Shown piece after piece: positions 1 to 7,187 of a DNA stretch of 46,541 nucleotides (position 1 is its first letter; each line of letters opens with the position of its first letter). A program made the translations under genes and the position numbers. A model generated the notes under the pieces. The model was not told the DNA's origin. It searched no databases and saw nothing but the letters and a program-made list of their open reading frames with translations. This DNA is from Deinococcota bacterium (GTDB lineage: Bacteria; Deinococcota; Deinococci; Deinococcales; Trueperaceae). Where the stretch lies: contig CAUJFI010000091.1 of assembly GCA_963170125.1 (NCBI GenBank), forward strand, positions 1 to 46,541, given 5' to 3'.

Positions 1-898
1 CGCCCGCGCCCGTGGTGTCTACGACGTCCACCGCGTAGGCGGGCACGTGGCCCTCGCCGGGTCCACCGCCCGCACCGCGACCGGCACCGCCGGCACCGAC
101 CGCACCGGCGCCCGCAGCACCGACGCTGGCCGCGCCACCACTGACCGCACCGCCACCGCGAACACCCTCACCGGCCACGAAGTACCAAGCGCCCCGCGCC
201 CCGTCGGTGACCACGACCTCGCGCGCACCGTACGACCGGGCCAACGCCCGCGCGGCCGCGGCGGGGTCGCCCTCGCCGGCCTCGCGCTCGGCGAACGACC
301 GGGCCACGACGAGCAGGTCGACGAGGGGCAGCAGCTCGTCGAGGTGGGGCCAGCGGATGCCGGCGCCGCCGTCGAACGACACGCTCACCCCGGCGGCGCG
401 CGCCGCCCGGGCGGCGCGGATGGCGGTGAGCGGGTGGAAGCCGTCGATGTGCAGCATGGCCGCGCCCCGCACGGCCGCTTCGAGCTCCGCTGTCCACTCG
501 GGCTCTGGCGCGGTCCCCTTCGAGTAGAGGATCGCGCGGTGGCCCAGGCCTTCCTCCACGAGGATCACGGCGGAAGGCGTGGCAGCGTTGGGCACGCGCC
601 CAAGGAGCCTAGTGTCCACCCCCTCGCGGACCAGCTCCGCCACGACGGTCTCCGCCACCGAGTCTTGGCCGAGGGCGCCGGCGAGGCTCGCGCGGCCGCC
701 GAGCCGGGCGCAGGCCACGGCGGCGGTGGCGGCGGGCCCGCCGCCGTGCATGCTCAACGAGCGGACCTCGAACACCTCGTCCGACGCCGGCAAGTGAGGG
801 ACGACGGTCACGAAGTCCAGCGTGGCCATGCCCAGGAAGAGGATGGGAGCGCCCGTGCGCGGGGTCACGCTCGCCCCGAGCCGTCGGTCGGTACGCAT
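1..898 (-). CDS. PfkB-family sugar kinase (C-terminus outside window)
   Basis: This is a ribokinase/PfkB-type carbohydrate kinase that would phosphorylate a sugar or keto-sugar-acid with ATP in the cytoplasm. Reading leftward from the ATG at 898, the frame is open to base 1 and ends in DVVDTTGAG, the start of the PfkB signature 2 (DTxGAGD) that holds the catalytic Asp and anion hole. Near the N-terminus GGGPAATAAVACARLG matches signature 1, but with Thr where Asn is usual. A Gly/Ala-rich low-complexity stretch (about 55-180) lies just before signature 2. GTG at 904 is an alternative start and no clear Shine-Dalgarno is visible. It follows the aldolase gene by 16 nt, so it is the distal gene of the sugar operon. 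The substrate cannot be read from sequence; a fructose-like or 2-keto-3-deoxy sugar is possible. Confidence 0.85.
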   Translation of the reverse strand, partial: MRTDRRLGASVTPRTGAPILFLGMATLDFVTVVPHLPASDEVFEVRSLSMHGGGPAATAAVACARLGGRASLAGALGQDSVAETVVAELVREGVDTRLLGRVPNAATPSAVILVEEGLGHRAILYSKGTAPEPEWTAELEAAVRGAAMLHIDGFHPLTAIRAARAARAAGVSVSFDGGAGIRWPHLDELLPLVDLLVVARSFAEREAGEGDPAAAARALARSYGAREVVVTDGARGAWYFVAGEGVRGGGAVSGGAASVGAAGAGAVGAGGAGRGAGGGPGEGHVPAYAVDVVDTTGAG

Positions 899-914
899 AC
901 GCACACGGGCCTGC

Positions 915-2165
915 TCACCCGTCCGAGGCCGCGGCGTCGGCGTAAAGCCCGCGAACCTCCGCCGCGCGCCCGGCGAGGCCGAACGCGGCTATCAGTTCGC
1001 CGGCCCAGTCGGCCACGCCCGCGGCGAGGCCCGCGCGGGTCTCGGCCGGGAGGTCGAGGAGGCGGCGCTTGAACGGCCCCCAGAGGCTCCAGCGGCGCTG
1101 CTTGAAGAGCTGGTCGCCGACACCCGAGGTGTCCGCTCCGCGCTCGGCCGCGCCGACGGAGCTGCCGAGCGCGGCCGCGACCAGCTCGGCGCGCAGCTCT
1201 GGCGGGAAGGCGGGCGAATCGAACACGAGGTCCTGTAGGTTCGTGGCCAGGTGCACCTCGACGACGCCGCAGCCGGGCAGGGCGGCGAACTGGTCTCTCT
1301 GGAGCGTCGAAGCGCCGTGCTGGACGATGCCGGGCAGGCCCTTCGCGCGGGCGACGGCGGCCAGCTCGCGCGCCAGGCCCGTGTCGAGCGGCATGCGCGC
1401 CTTTGCGCCCGCCGCGTCGGTCACGCCGCCGTGACGCGTGCCCGTCTGCACGCTCACCTTGCCGAAGAGGGCAGCGGCCGCCCCTGCATGGCGCCGCACG
1501 AGGTCGACGAACACGTCGAGCTCCTCCGGCGTGGTGTTCGCCCCGCCGATCTCCCCCACCTCGCCGCCGAAGATCGTGCCGGCGGGGGCATGCGGCGCGA
1601 GCCGCGCCATCAGTCCGGCCGTGACGGCCGCGTTGCGGTCCTGGCGCGCCGCCGTGCTCGGGCCCTCCTCGGCGAGGGCGGCCGCGTCGAGGTCGATCTG
1701 GAGGAACCCGCTCGCCAGCGCGTCGCGGGCCAACGCCTCGACGCGAGCCGCGTCCGCGGCCTCCTCGACCGAGAAGTGATCGCCCTGGACGAGCACGGGG
1801 CCGCGGTAGCCGGTGACGGCCGCCGCCGCGCACACGAGGGCGGCGTACTGGGCGAAGGACTGGTCGGCCACGGCGGCCTCGGACGGCGCCAGCTCGAACA
1901 TCACGCCGGCCGCATCCTGCTCCATGGCGCGCCGGTAGATGGCGCTCGCCACGTCGAAGGTGAGGCCGCGCACATTGAAGGCGGGCACCGTGAGGGGCGC
2001 GATCCGCCCCTCGGCCAGGGCGCGGTAGACGGTGCCGACCGGCGCGGGCGCCACGCCCAGGCGGGCGCACTCCGCGAGCAGCCCGGCCGCGAGCCCGGCC
2101 GCCTCGGGGGCCGGCGCGGCGGCCACGGCGTACGCCGCCTGCTGCAGGGCCATCCGGCGGTTCAA
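915..2165 (-). CDS. Class II fructose-bisphosphate aldolase-like protein
   Basis: This is a zinc-dependent class II aldolase of the FBA/GatY/KbaY superfamily, which cleaves a ketose (bis)phosphate into two C3/C4 fragments. Motifs in order are VPAFNVRG, GDHF (first His ligand), FGGEVGEIGG, KVSVQTGTRHGG (second His) and IVQHGAST (third His), so all three metal histidines are present. At 416 residues it is longer than the usual 280-350, mainly through an extended C-terminus. The first possible start is TTG at 2165, whose TTGA overlaps the stop of the upstream gene; ATG at 2153 is the alternative. It sits between an enolase-superfamily gene and a PfkB kinase, so it probably cleaves the phosphorylated product of that kinase. 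The exact substrate (fructose, tagatose or a modified sugar phosphate) is unknown. Confidence 0.85.
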   Translation of the reverse strand: MNRRMALQQAAYAVAAAPAPEAAGLAAGLLAECARLGVAPAPVGTVYRALAEGRIAPLTVPAFNVRGLTFDVASAIYRRAMEQDAAGVMFELAPSEAAVADQSFAQYAALVCAAAAVTGYRGPVLVQGDHFSVEEAADAARVEALARDALASGFLQIDLDAAALAEEGPSTAARQDRNAAVTAGLMARLAPHAPAGTIFGGEVGEIGGANTTPEELDVFVDLVRRHAGAAAALFGKVSVQTGTRHGGVTDAAGAKARMPLDTGLARELAAVARAKGLPGIVQHGASTLQRDQFAALPGCGVVEVHLATNLQDLVFDSPAFPPELRAELVAAALGSSVGAAERGADTSGVGDQLFKQRRWSLWGPFKRRLLDLPAETRAGLAAGVADWAGELIAAFGLAGRAAEVRGLYADAAASDG

Positions 2166-3322
2166 CTCGCCGCCTCCCGGCTATCCCAGGTCGCGACGAC
2201 GTACGGCGCCACGGCCTCGCGGTCGAACTCCATGCCCATGCCGGGCGCGTCGCCCACGGCGATGTAGCCGTCGGCGTCCACCTCGAACGGTCGGTCGAGC
2301 ATGAAGTCGCGCGCTGCCGGCGTCCAGGCGGGCGGGTCGATGGGGAACTCGAACCAGTCGCAGTTGGGCGTGGCGGCGGCGAGCTGGAGGTTGGCGGCCA
2401 GCCCGACGCCGTTCGACCAGGTGTGCGGGATGAAGCGCTTGTAGGCGAGCTCGGCCAGCGCGGCCACCTTGCGCAGCTGGAACACGCCCTCGGAGAAGGC
2501 GCAGTCGGCCTGGATGATGTCGTAGCAGCCGCGGTCGATGAGGAGCTTGTACTCGTGCAGGCCGAGGTTGAGCTCGCCGCCCGCGATGGGGATGTCGACG
2601 GCGTCGCATAGGCGCGCCAAGCCCCCGTAGTCGTAGCGGTGGAGCGGCTCCTCGAGCCACACGACGCCGAGGTCCTGCATGGCCCTGGCGACGGCGAGCG
2701 CGTCCTCGAAGCGCCAGAAGTTGTGCGGGCCGGGGCTCGGCATGACGTGCGCCTGGTTGGCGTCGACCATGAGCTCCATGGAGTCGCCGACGGCGGAGCG
2801 CACCCCCTCCACGAAGGCGATGTCCTCGCGGATGCTCGGGCGCCGCAGGCGGAGCTTGGCGGCCGTGAAGCCGAGCGCCTTCAGGGCGCTCAGGCGCTCG
2901 ACCTGCTCCTCCACGCTCGTGAGCTCGGCGAGGCTCGCGTACGCGCGGATGCGCCGCTTGTGCGCCCCCCACAGCCGGTACGCGGGCATGCCGGCGGCCT
3001 TGCCGATGATGTCCCACAGGGCCGTCTCGAAGCCCCACGGGTAGCTGCCGTCGCGCGCGGCGTTGCGCAGGATCGGGCTGATCTCCTCCACCTGGAACGG
3101 GTCCTTGCCGAGCGCGTACGGCGCGACCATGTCGGAGATGGTCGCGAGGCCGATCTGGCCCGTATCCGGCGCCGCCCCGTAGCCGACCACGCCGTCATCG
3201 GTCGTGACCTCCAGGAGCGTGCAGGTGGTGCTGCCGAACTCCCGACCCGGCGCCCACGACGGCCGGAGGGGCCGCGGAAGCGGGTAGCGGATGACGGAGG
3301 CGGTGATGCGGTCGATTCTCAT
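2162..3322 (-). CDS. Mandelate racemase/muconate lactonizing enzyme family protein
   Basis: This is an enolase-superfamily enzyme, most likely a sugar-acid dehydratase or an epimerase. The N-terminal capping domain (about residues 1-125) is followed by the TIM barrel. Visible catalytic elements are the KLR lysine motif (AAKLRLRRP), the three Mg ligands in MVDANQ, WLEEP and AGGE, and the C-terminal HTW histidine. This is the general pattern of the mandelate racemase subgroup. At 386 residues the length is normal. Its ATG overlaps the stop of the GntR regulator gene (ATGA) and its own stop overlaps the aldolase start, so translation is probably coupled. In context it would act on an aldonic acid or other sugar acid; specificity within this superfamily is not predictable from motifs alone. 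Confidence 0.88.
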   Translation of the reverse strand: MRIDRITASVIRYPLPRPLRPSWAPGREFGSTTCTLLEVTTDDGVVGYGAAPDTGQIGLATISDMVAPYALGKDPFQVEEISPILRNAARDGSYPWGFETALWDIIGKAAGMPAYRLWGAHKRRIRAYASLAELTSVEEQVERLSALKALGFTAAKLRLRRPSIREDIAFVEGVRSAVGDSMELMVDANQAHVMPSPGPHNFWRFEDALAVARAMQDLGVVWLEEPLHRYDYGGLARLCDAVDIPIAGGELNLGLHEYKLLIDRGCYDIIQADCAFSEGVFQLRKVAALAELAYKRFIPHTWSNGVGLAANLQLAAATPNCDWFEFPIDPPAWTPAARDFMLDRPFEVDADGYIAVGDAPGMGMEFDREAVAPYVVATWDSREAAS

Positions 3323-4077
3323 GCGTCTTCCTCGCTGGCCGCGTGCTCACGGCGGCGGGTCCGGTCCTCGAGCAACTTCTGGCGGCCGACGGCCTCCAGG
3401 AGGAGGTGGCTCCCGCTGATGATGTGCTCGACGATGAGCCGCTCGCAGCGCTCCGCATCGCCGGACTTGAGGCCTTCGATGATCGTCACGTGGCGCCCGG
3501 CCAGGTTGCCGATGGCGTCGTAGTAGGAGGCCGCGCTGTAGACGGCCATCGTGATCTGCGCGCTCATGCGCTTCCAGGCGGCGAAGGCGCGCCCGTGTCC
3601 GGACACTTCCATGAGGATGCCGTGGAACTTGGCGTCCGCCTGCGCCCCCGCGTAGCGGTCGCCGCGCGCCTCGACGGCCGCCATCTCATCGATGACGTCC
3701 TCGAGCCGCGCGATGTCCGTGCGCTTGGCGGCCTGGGCCACGAGCCGTATCGCGAGGGACTCCAGGGCGGCGCGCAGGCTGAAGATCTCCTCGATGTCCT
3801 GCGGCGTGAAGCTGACGGTGAACGCGCCCCGATGTGGATAGATGCTCACGAGCCCGGCCGACTCGAGCTGCCGGATGGCGTCGCGCACGGAGATGCGACT
3901 CACGCCGATGGTGTCCGCGATCGGCTGTTCCGCCAGGTGGCAGGCCGGCCCCACCCGCCCCTGCACGATCGCCTGGAAGAGGGTGTTGTGCGCGTGCTCG
4001 CTCTGGGACGTGCCGACGACCTTCCCGGTAACGGCGAGGGCCGCGCGCCAGTCGGGCGGCGAGAGCCTCGTGATCAC
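3319..4077 (-). CDS. GntR-family transcriptional regulator, FadR/FCD subfamily
   Basis: This 252-residue protein has an N-terminal winged helix (LAEQPIADTIGVSRISVRDA then IRQLESAGLVSIYPHRGAFT) and a C-terminal FCD effector domain with the expected metal-binding histidines (FHGILMEVSG, GRHVTIIEG, VEHIISGSH). Such proteins usually bind a sugar acid or other carboxylate and release DNA when the ligand is present. The GTG start at 4077 overlaps the stop of the upstream permease gene (GTGA). The frame stays open upstream through the permease gene, but that part is antisense-like arginine-rich shadow. The gene lies inside the operon, so it is likely autoregulated. The palindromes at 9597-9605 and 9634-9644 are candidate operators (inference). 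Confidence 0.93.
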   Translation of the reverse strand: MITRLSPPDWRAALAVTGKVVGTSQSEHAHNTLFQAIVQGRVGPACHLAEQPIADTIGVSRISVRDAIRQLESAGLVSIYPHRGAFTVSFTPQDIEEIFSLRAALESLAIRLVAQAAKRTDIARLEDVIDEMAAVEARGDRYAGAQADAKFHGILMEVSGHGRAFAAWKRMSAQITMAVYSAASYYDAIGNLAGRHVTIIEGLKSGDAERCERLIVEHIISGSHLLLEAVGRQKLLEDRTRRREHAASEEDA

Positions 4078-4919
4078 CCCTTCACCGCCCCGGCCGTGAG
4101 CCCCGCCACCAGGTAGCGCTGCAGGAAGACGAACAGGACGATGACGGGCACGGTCGTGACGACCGCGCCGGCCATGAGCAGGTTCCAGTCGGTACTGTAC
4201 TGCCCGATGAACGACTGCAGGCCGATCGGCAACGTCCTCAGCTCGGGTGAGCTGATGAAGGTGGTGGCGAAGAGGAACTCGTTCCACGCGAGGATGAAGC
4301 TGTAGATGACGGTGGCGGCGATGCCCGGACCCGCCAGCGGCAGGATCACCCTGAGCTGGGCGCCGAGGCGCGTCGCGCCGTCGATCATGGCGGACTCCTC
4401 GAGCTCGGCCGGGATGGAGCGGAAGTAGCCGGTCAGCATCCAGATGCTGAAGGGCAGCGAGAAGCTCGTGTACGCGATCACGAGGGCGAGGTGCGTGTCG
4501 AGGATGCGCAGCTCGCGCATCACCGCGTAGAACGGCGGCACCAGGAGCACGAGCGGGAAGAGCTGACTGAGGAGCACGCCGAGCAGCAGGTAGTTGCCGC
4601 CCCTGACCTTGTAGCGCGCGAAGCCGATCGCCGCGAAGACGGACAGCGCCACGGACGCGCCGGTCGCTACGGTAGCCACGAGCGTGCTGTTCCAGAAGTA
4701 GCGGCCGAACTGGCCGGCCGTCCAGATCCGCGTGTACGCCTCCCAGTAGACCCCGGAGCGCGGGAAGACCTGCACGGGGCTGGTGAAGAGCTCCGAGGGG
4801 AGCTTCAAGGACGTCAGGATCATCCACAGGAACGGGATGGCGAACACGAAGCAGACGAGGAATGCCGCCAGCATGGCGGGCAGCTGCCTCGTGCGGCGGC
4901 GGAGGCCAACGGCGGCCAC
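4074..4919 (-). CDS. Carbohydrate ABC transporter permease, MalG type
   Basis: This is a 281-residue inner-membrane permease of the CUT1 (MalG-like) sugar ABC family. It has six predicted membrane helices, beginning with LPAMLAAFLVCFVFAIPFLW, and the EAA loop (ELEESAMIDGATRLGAQLRV) that docks on the ATPase. The C-terminus, AGLTAGAVKG, is typical of the family. It starts one base after the MalF-type gene stops, and its stop overlaps the regulator start. No ATP-binding subunit is encoded in the window, so the pair must use an ATPase gene elsewhere, as often happens with MsmK/UgpC-type shared ATPases. Confidence 0.95.
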   Translation of the reverse strand: MAAVGLRRRTRQLPAMLAAFLVCFVFAIPFLWMILTSLKLPSELFTSPVQVFPRSGVYWEAYTRIWTAGQFGRYFWNSTLVATVATGASVALSVFAAIGFARYKVRGGNYLLLGVLLSQLFPLVLLVPPFYAVMRELRILDTHLALVIAYTSFSLPFSIWMLTGYFRSIPAELEESAMIDGATRLGAQLRVILPLAGPGIAATVIYSFILAWNEFLFATTFISSPELRTLPIGLQSFIGQYSTDWNLLMAGAVVTTVPVIVLFVFLQRYLVAGLTAGAVKG

Positions 4920-4920
4920 G

Positions 4921-5862
4921 TCAGAACTCCATCTGCGACTTCACGTACTGGCGCCCGAAGATGACGACGAACACGAGGAGCACGAGGAAGGTGAGCACGC
5001 CGGCCGCCGTGGCGCTGCCCATGTCGAAGTTACGGAAGGCGAGCTTGTACGTGAGGATCGTCAGGGTCTCGGTGGCGCGCAGGGGGCCGCCCTCGGTCAT
5101 GAGCCAGATGGCGTTGAAGTTGTTATAGGAGTAGATGGTCGTGAGGGTGGCGGCGATGACGATGGTGGGCTTGAGGAACGGGAAGGTGACGTAGCGGAAG
5201 CGCTGCCAGACGTTGGCGCCGTCGACGCTCGCCGAGTCCGTGAGCTCGGCCGGGATGGCCTGCAGCCCCGCCAGGAGCATGATGAGCACGAACGGCGTGC
5301 CCTTCCAGATGCTCTCGATGAGCACGGCCCCCATGGCCGTGCCAGTGTTGCCGAGCCACGCGACCCCCTTCTCGATCAGGCCGAGGCGGACGAGGAAGGA
5401 GTTGACGATGCCGAACTGGCCGTCGTACATCCACTTCCACGTAAGCACGGCGACCACGGAGGGGATGACCCAGGGGATGAGCATCACGCTGCGCGCTATG
5501 CCCCTGCCGGGGAACGCCGAGTTGAGCAGGAGCGCGATGAGCAGCCCGAGCACTAGCTGCCCCACGAGGTTCACTGAGGTCCATACGAACGTCTGCCAGA
5601 TGGCGTTGGCAAAATAGGGCGACTTGAGGACAGTCGCGTAGTTCTCCAGGCCCACGAACGGCTGGCCGAGCTGGGGCCTGATCAGGATGATCTTGTGGAG
5701 GCTCATGACGAACGCGCGCACGAGCGGGTAGCCGATCACCCCTACGAGCGCGAGCATGGCCGGCACCACGAGCACGTAGCCGGGCCAGCTGCGGTGCAGC
5801 CGGCCGGGGCGGCGGTCGGTGGCGCCTGGCGCCACCGACCCTTCCTGTCCGCGCTTCAGCAC
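4921..5862 (-). CDS. Carbohydrate ABC transporter permease, MalF type
   Basis: This is a 313-residue inner-membrane permease of the CUT1 family, partner of the MalG-type permease that follows. After a basic cytoplasmic N-terminus (RRPGRLHRSW) come about six membrane helices, starting with PGYVLVVPAMLALVGVIGYPL. The EAA loop is ELTDSASVDGANVWQRFRYV. It lies 7 nt after the solute-binding protein gene. Spacing and order (binding protein, MalF, MalG) are standard for an oligosaccharide or glycoside importer. No maltoporin or other outer-membrane component is seen here. Confidence 0.95.
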   Translation of the reverse strand: MLKRGQEGSVAPGATDRRPGRLHRSWPGYVLVVPAMLALVGVIGYPLVRAFVMSLHKIILIRPQLGQPFVGLENYATVLKSPYFANAIWQTFVWTSVNLVGQLVLGLLIALLLNSAFPGRGIARSVMLIPWVIPSVVAVLTWKWMYDGQFGIVNSFLVRLGLIEKGVAWLGNTGTAMGAVLIESIWKGTPFVLIMLLAGLQAIPAELTDSASVDGANVWQRFRYVTFPFLKPTIVIAATLTTIYSYNNFNAIWLMTEGGPLRATETLTILTYKLAFRNFDMGSATAAGVLTFLVLLVFVVIFGRQYVKSQMEF

Positions 5863-5869
5863 GGGCTCG

Positions 5870-7105
5870 TTACCTCAGCACGTCCAGAGCGCACATCTCG
5901 GCGTTGGCCATCTCGCTGGTCACGTCGGCGCCCTCGAGGATCACGCGCACGAACGCCGGTTGCAGGCAGTCGTAGTCGACCGTCGTCCAGAGGGGCACGG
6001 TCGGGCGGGCCTTGGCGAACTCGAGGCTCGCGGTCAGGACCTGCATGCGCGGGTCGTTCTTGACGATCTCCTGCGCCTCGGCCGCGCCACGGCGGGCGGC
6101 GACGCGGTTGTAGCCGTCCATCAAGGGGAACACGGCCGGGCCAGTCACGTACTCGAGCCAGCGCCAGGCGGCGTCCTCGACCTTGGTGTTGGCGTTCATG
6201 ACCCAGTTGGCGCCACCGACGAGGCTGGCGCGCTGGCCGTTGGCCGGGAGGGGCGCGACGCCCCACTCGAACGGCGGGTTCATGCCGTCGACCATCGCGA
6301 TGCCCCAGTCGCCGACCTCGTACATGGCGATGACCTTGTTGGAGAAGGCCGCGGCCAGCTCGGCCCAGCCCTTCCAGGTCTTCGCCGCCTCGGGCACGTA
6401 GCGCGGGTTCGTGACGATATCGAGGAAGAAGCGCGTGGCCTCGAGGCCGGCCTCGGAGTTGAACGTCGGTGTCGTACCGTCGTCGCTCAGGAGCTGCCCG
6501 CCGGCCTGCCAGAACCAGGGGTACCACTCGAACGTGCCGCCCCAGGCGCCTTCGAGGCCGAAGCCGTACATCTCGCCGTCGGAGAGCGTGTCGACCGCCG
6601 TACGGAAGTCGTCCCACGTCCAGTCGGCGTCAGGCAGCGGCAGACCGGCCTCCTGGAACGCCGTCTTGTTGTAGAACATGCCGAGCGCGTTCGTGTAGAA
6701 GGGCACGCCGAAGATGCCGCCCTCGTAGCGCAAGGTGTCGAGCGGCCCCGGGAAGAACTCGTCCTCCTTGCCGGCCATGTGGCCGCTCAGGTCCTTGACG
6801 ATGCCCATGGCGGCGAACTCCGGCGACCAGGCGATATCGGCCATGAGCACGTCCGGACCGCCGCCGCCCTGGGCGGCGACCATGAACGGGTCGCGGTAGG
6901 CGGACGAGGTCGACGCCGTCGGGATCAGGTTGATCTCGATGTCGGGGTTCTGCGCCATGAACTCCGCCGCCGCCTTGGAGATGGGCGAGTCGTTGCCGGA
7001 GAACGATTCGTAGATCCAGACGTTGACGCGCGTCTGGGCGTTGGCGACCGCCAGCGTGAGCAACGCGGCGGCCACGAGCAGCAACTTCGTCGGCTTCTTC
7101 ATCAT
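5870..7105 (-). CDS. Extracellular sugar-binding protein of ABC transporter (SBP family 1)
   Basis: This is the periplasmic solute-binding protein for the permease pair downstream. The start is one of two adjacent ATGs (7105 or 7102), with GGAGA upstream; the longer open frame upstream is arginine/proline-rich and unlikely to be translated. MMKKPTKLLL followed by a hydrophobic stretch to AVANA-QT is a signal peptide with an AxA cleavage site, and there is no lipobox cysteine. The mature protein begins TRVNVWIYESFSGNDSP, typical of family 1 sugar binders, and contains the fold features ADIAWSPEFAAMG, GVPFYTNALGMFYNK and YEVGDWGIAMV. Length (411 residues) is normal. Many Trp and Tyr residues suit carbohydrate stacking. 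The ligand is unknown, but the GH31 gene next to it suggests an alpha-glycoside. Confidence 0.93.
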   Translation of the reverse strand: MMKKPTKLLLVAAALLTLAVANAQTRVNVWIYESFSGNDSPISKAAAEFMAQNPDIEINLIPTASTSSAYRDPFMVAAQGGGGPDVLMADIAWSPEFAAMGIVKDLSGHMAGKEDEFFPGPLDTLRYEGGIFGVPFYTNALGMFYNKTAFQEAGLPLPDADWTWDDFRTAVDTLSDGEMYGFGLEGAWGGTFEWYPWFWQAGGQLLSDDGTTPTFNSEAGLEATRFFLDIVTNPRYVPEAAKTWKGWAELAAAFSNKVIAMYEVGDWGIAMVDGMNPPFEWGVAPLPANGQRASLVGGANWVMNANTKVEDAAWRWLEYVTGPAVFPLMDGYNRVAARRGAAEAQEIVKNDPRMQVLTASLEFAKARPTVPLWTTVDYDCLQPAFVRVILEGADVTSEMANAEMCALDVLR

Positions 7106-7187
7106 CTTCTTGGAGTCTCCCGTCTTGAGGGTCTCCGGCGGCCAGGGGTCCTGGGGCCGGGCTGGGGCTCTCGCGCCTGCCTTCGGT

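Noticed and set aside
3319..4827. A 502-residue reading of the GntR gene
   Set aside because: The N-terminal half is shadow of the permease gene; a GTG at 4077 with a GTGA overlap gives a normal-length regulator.
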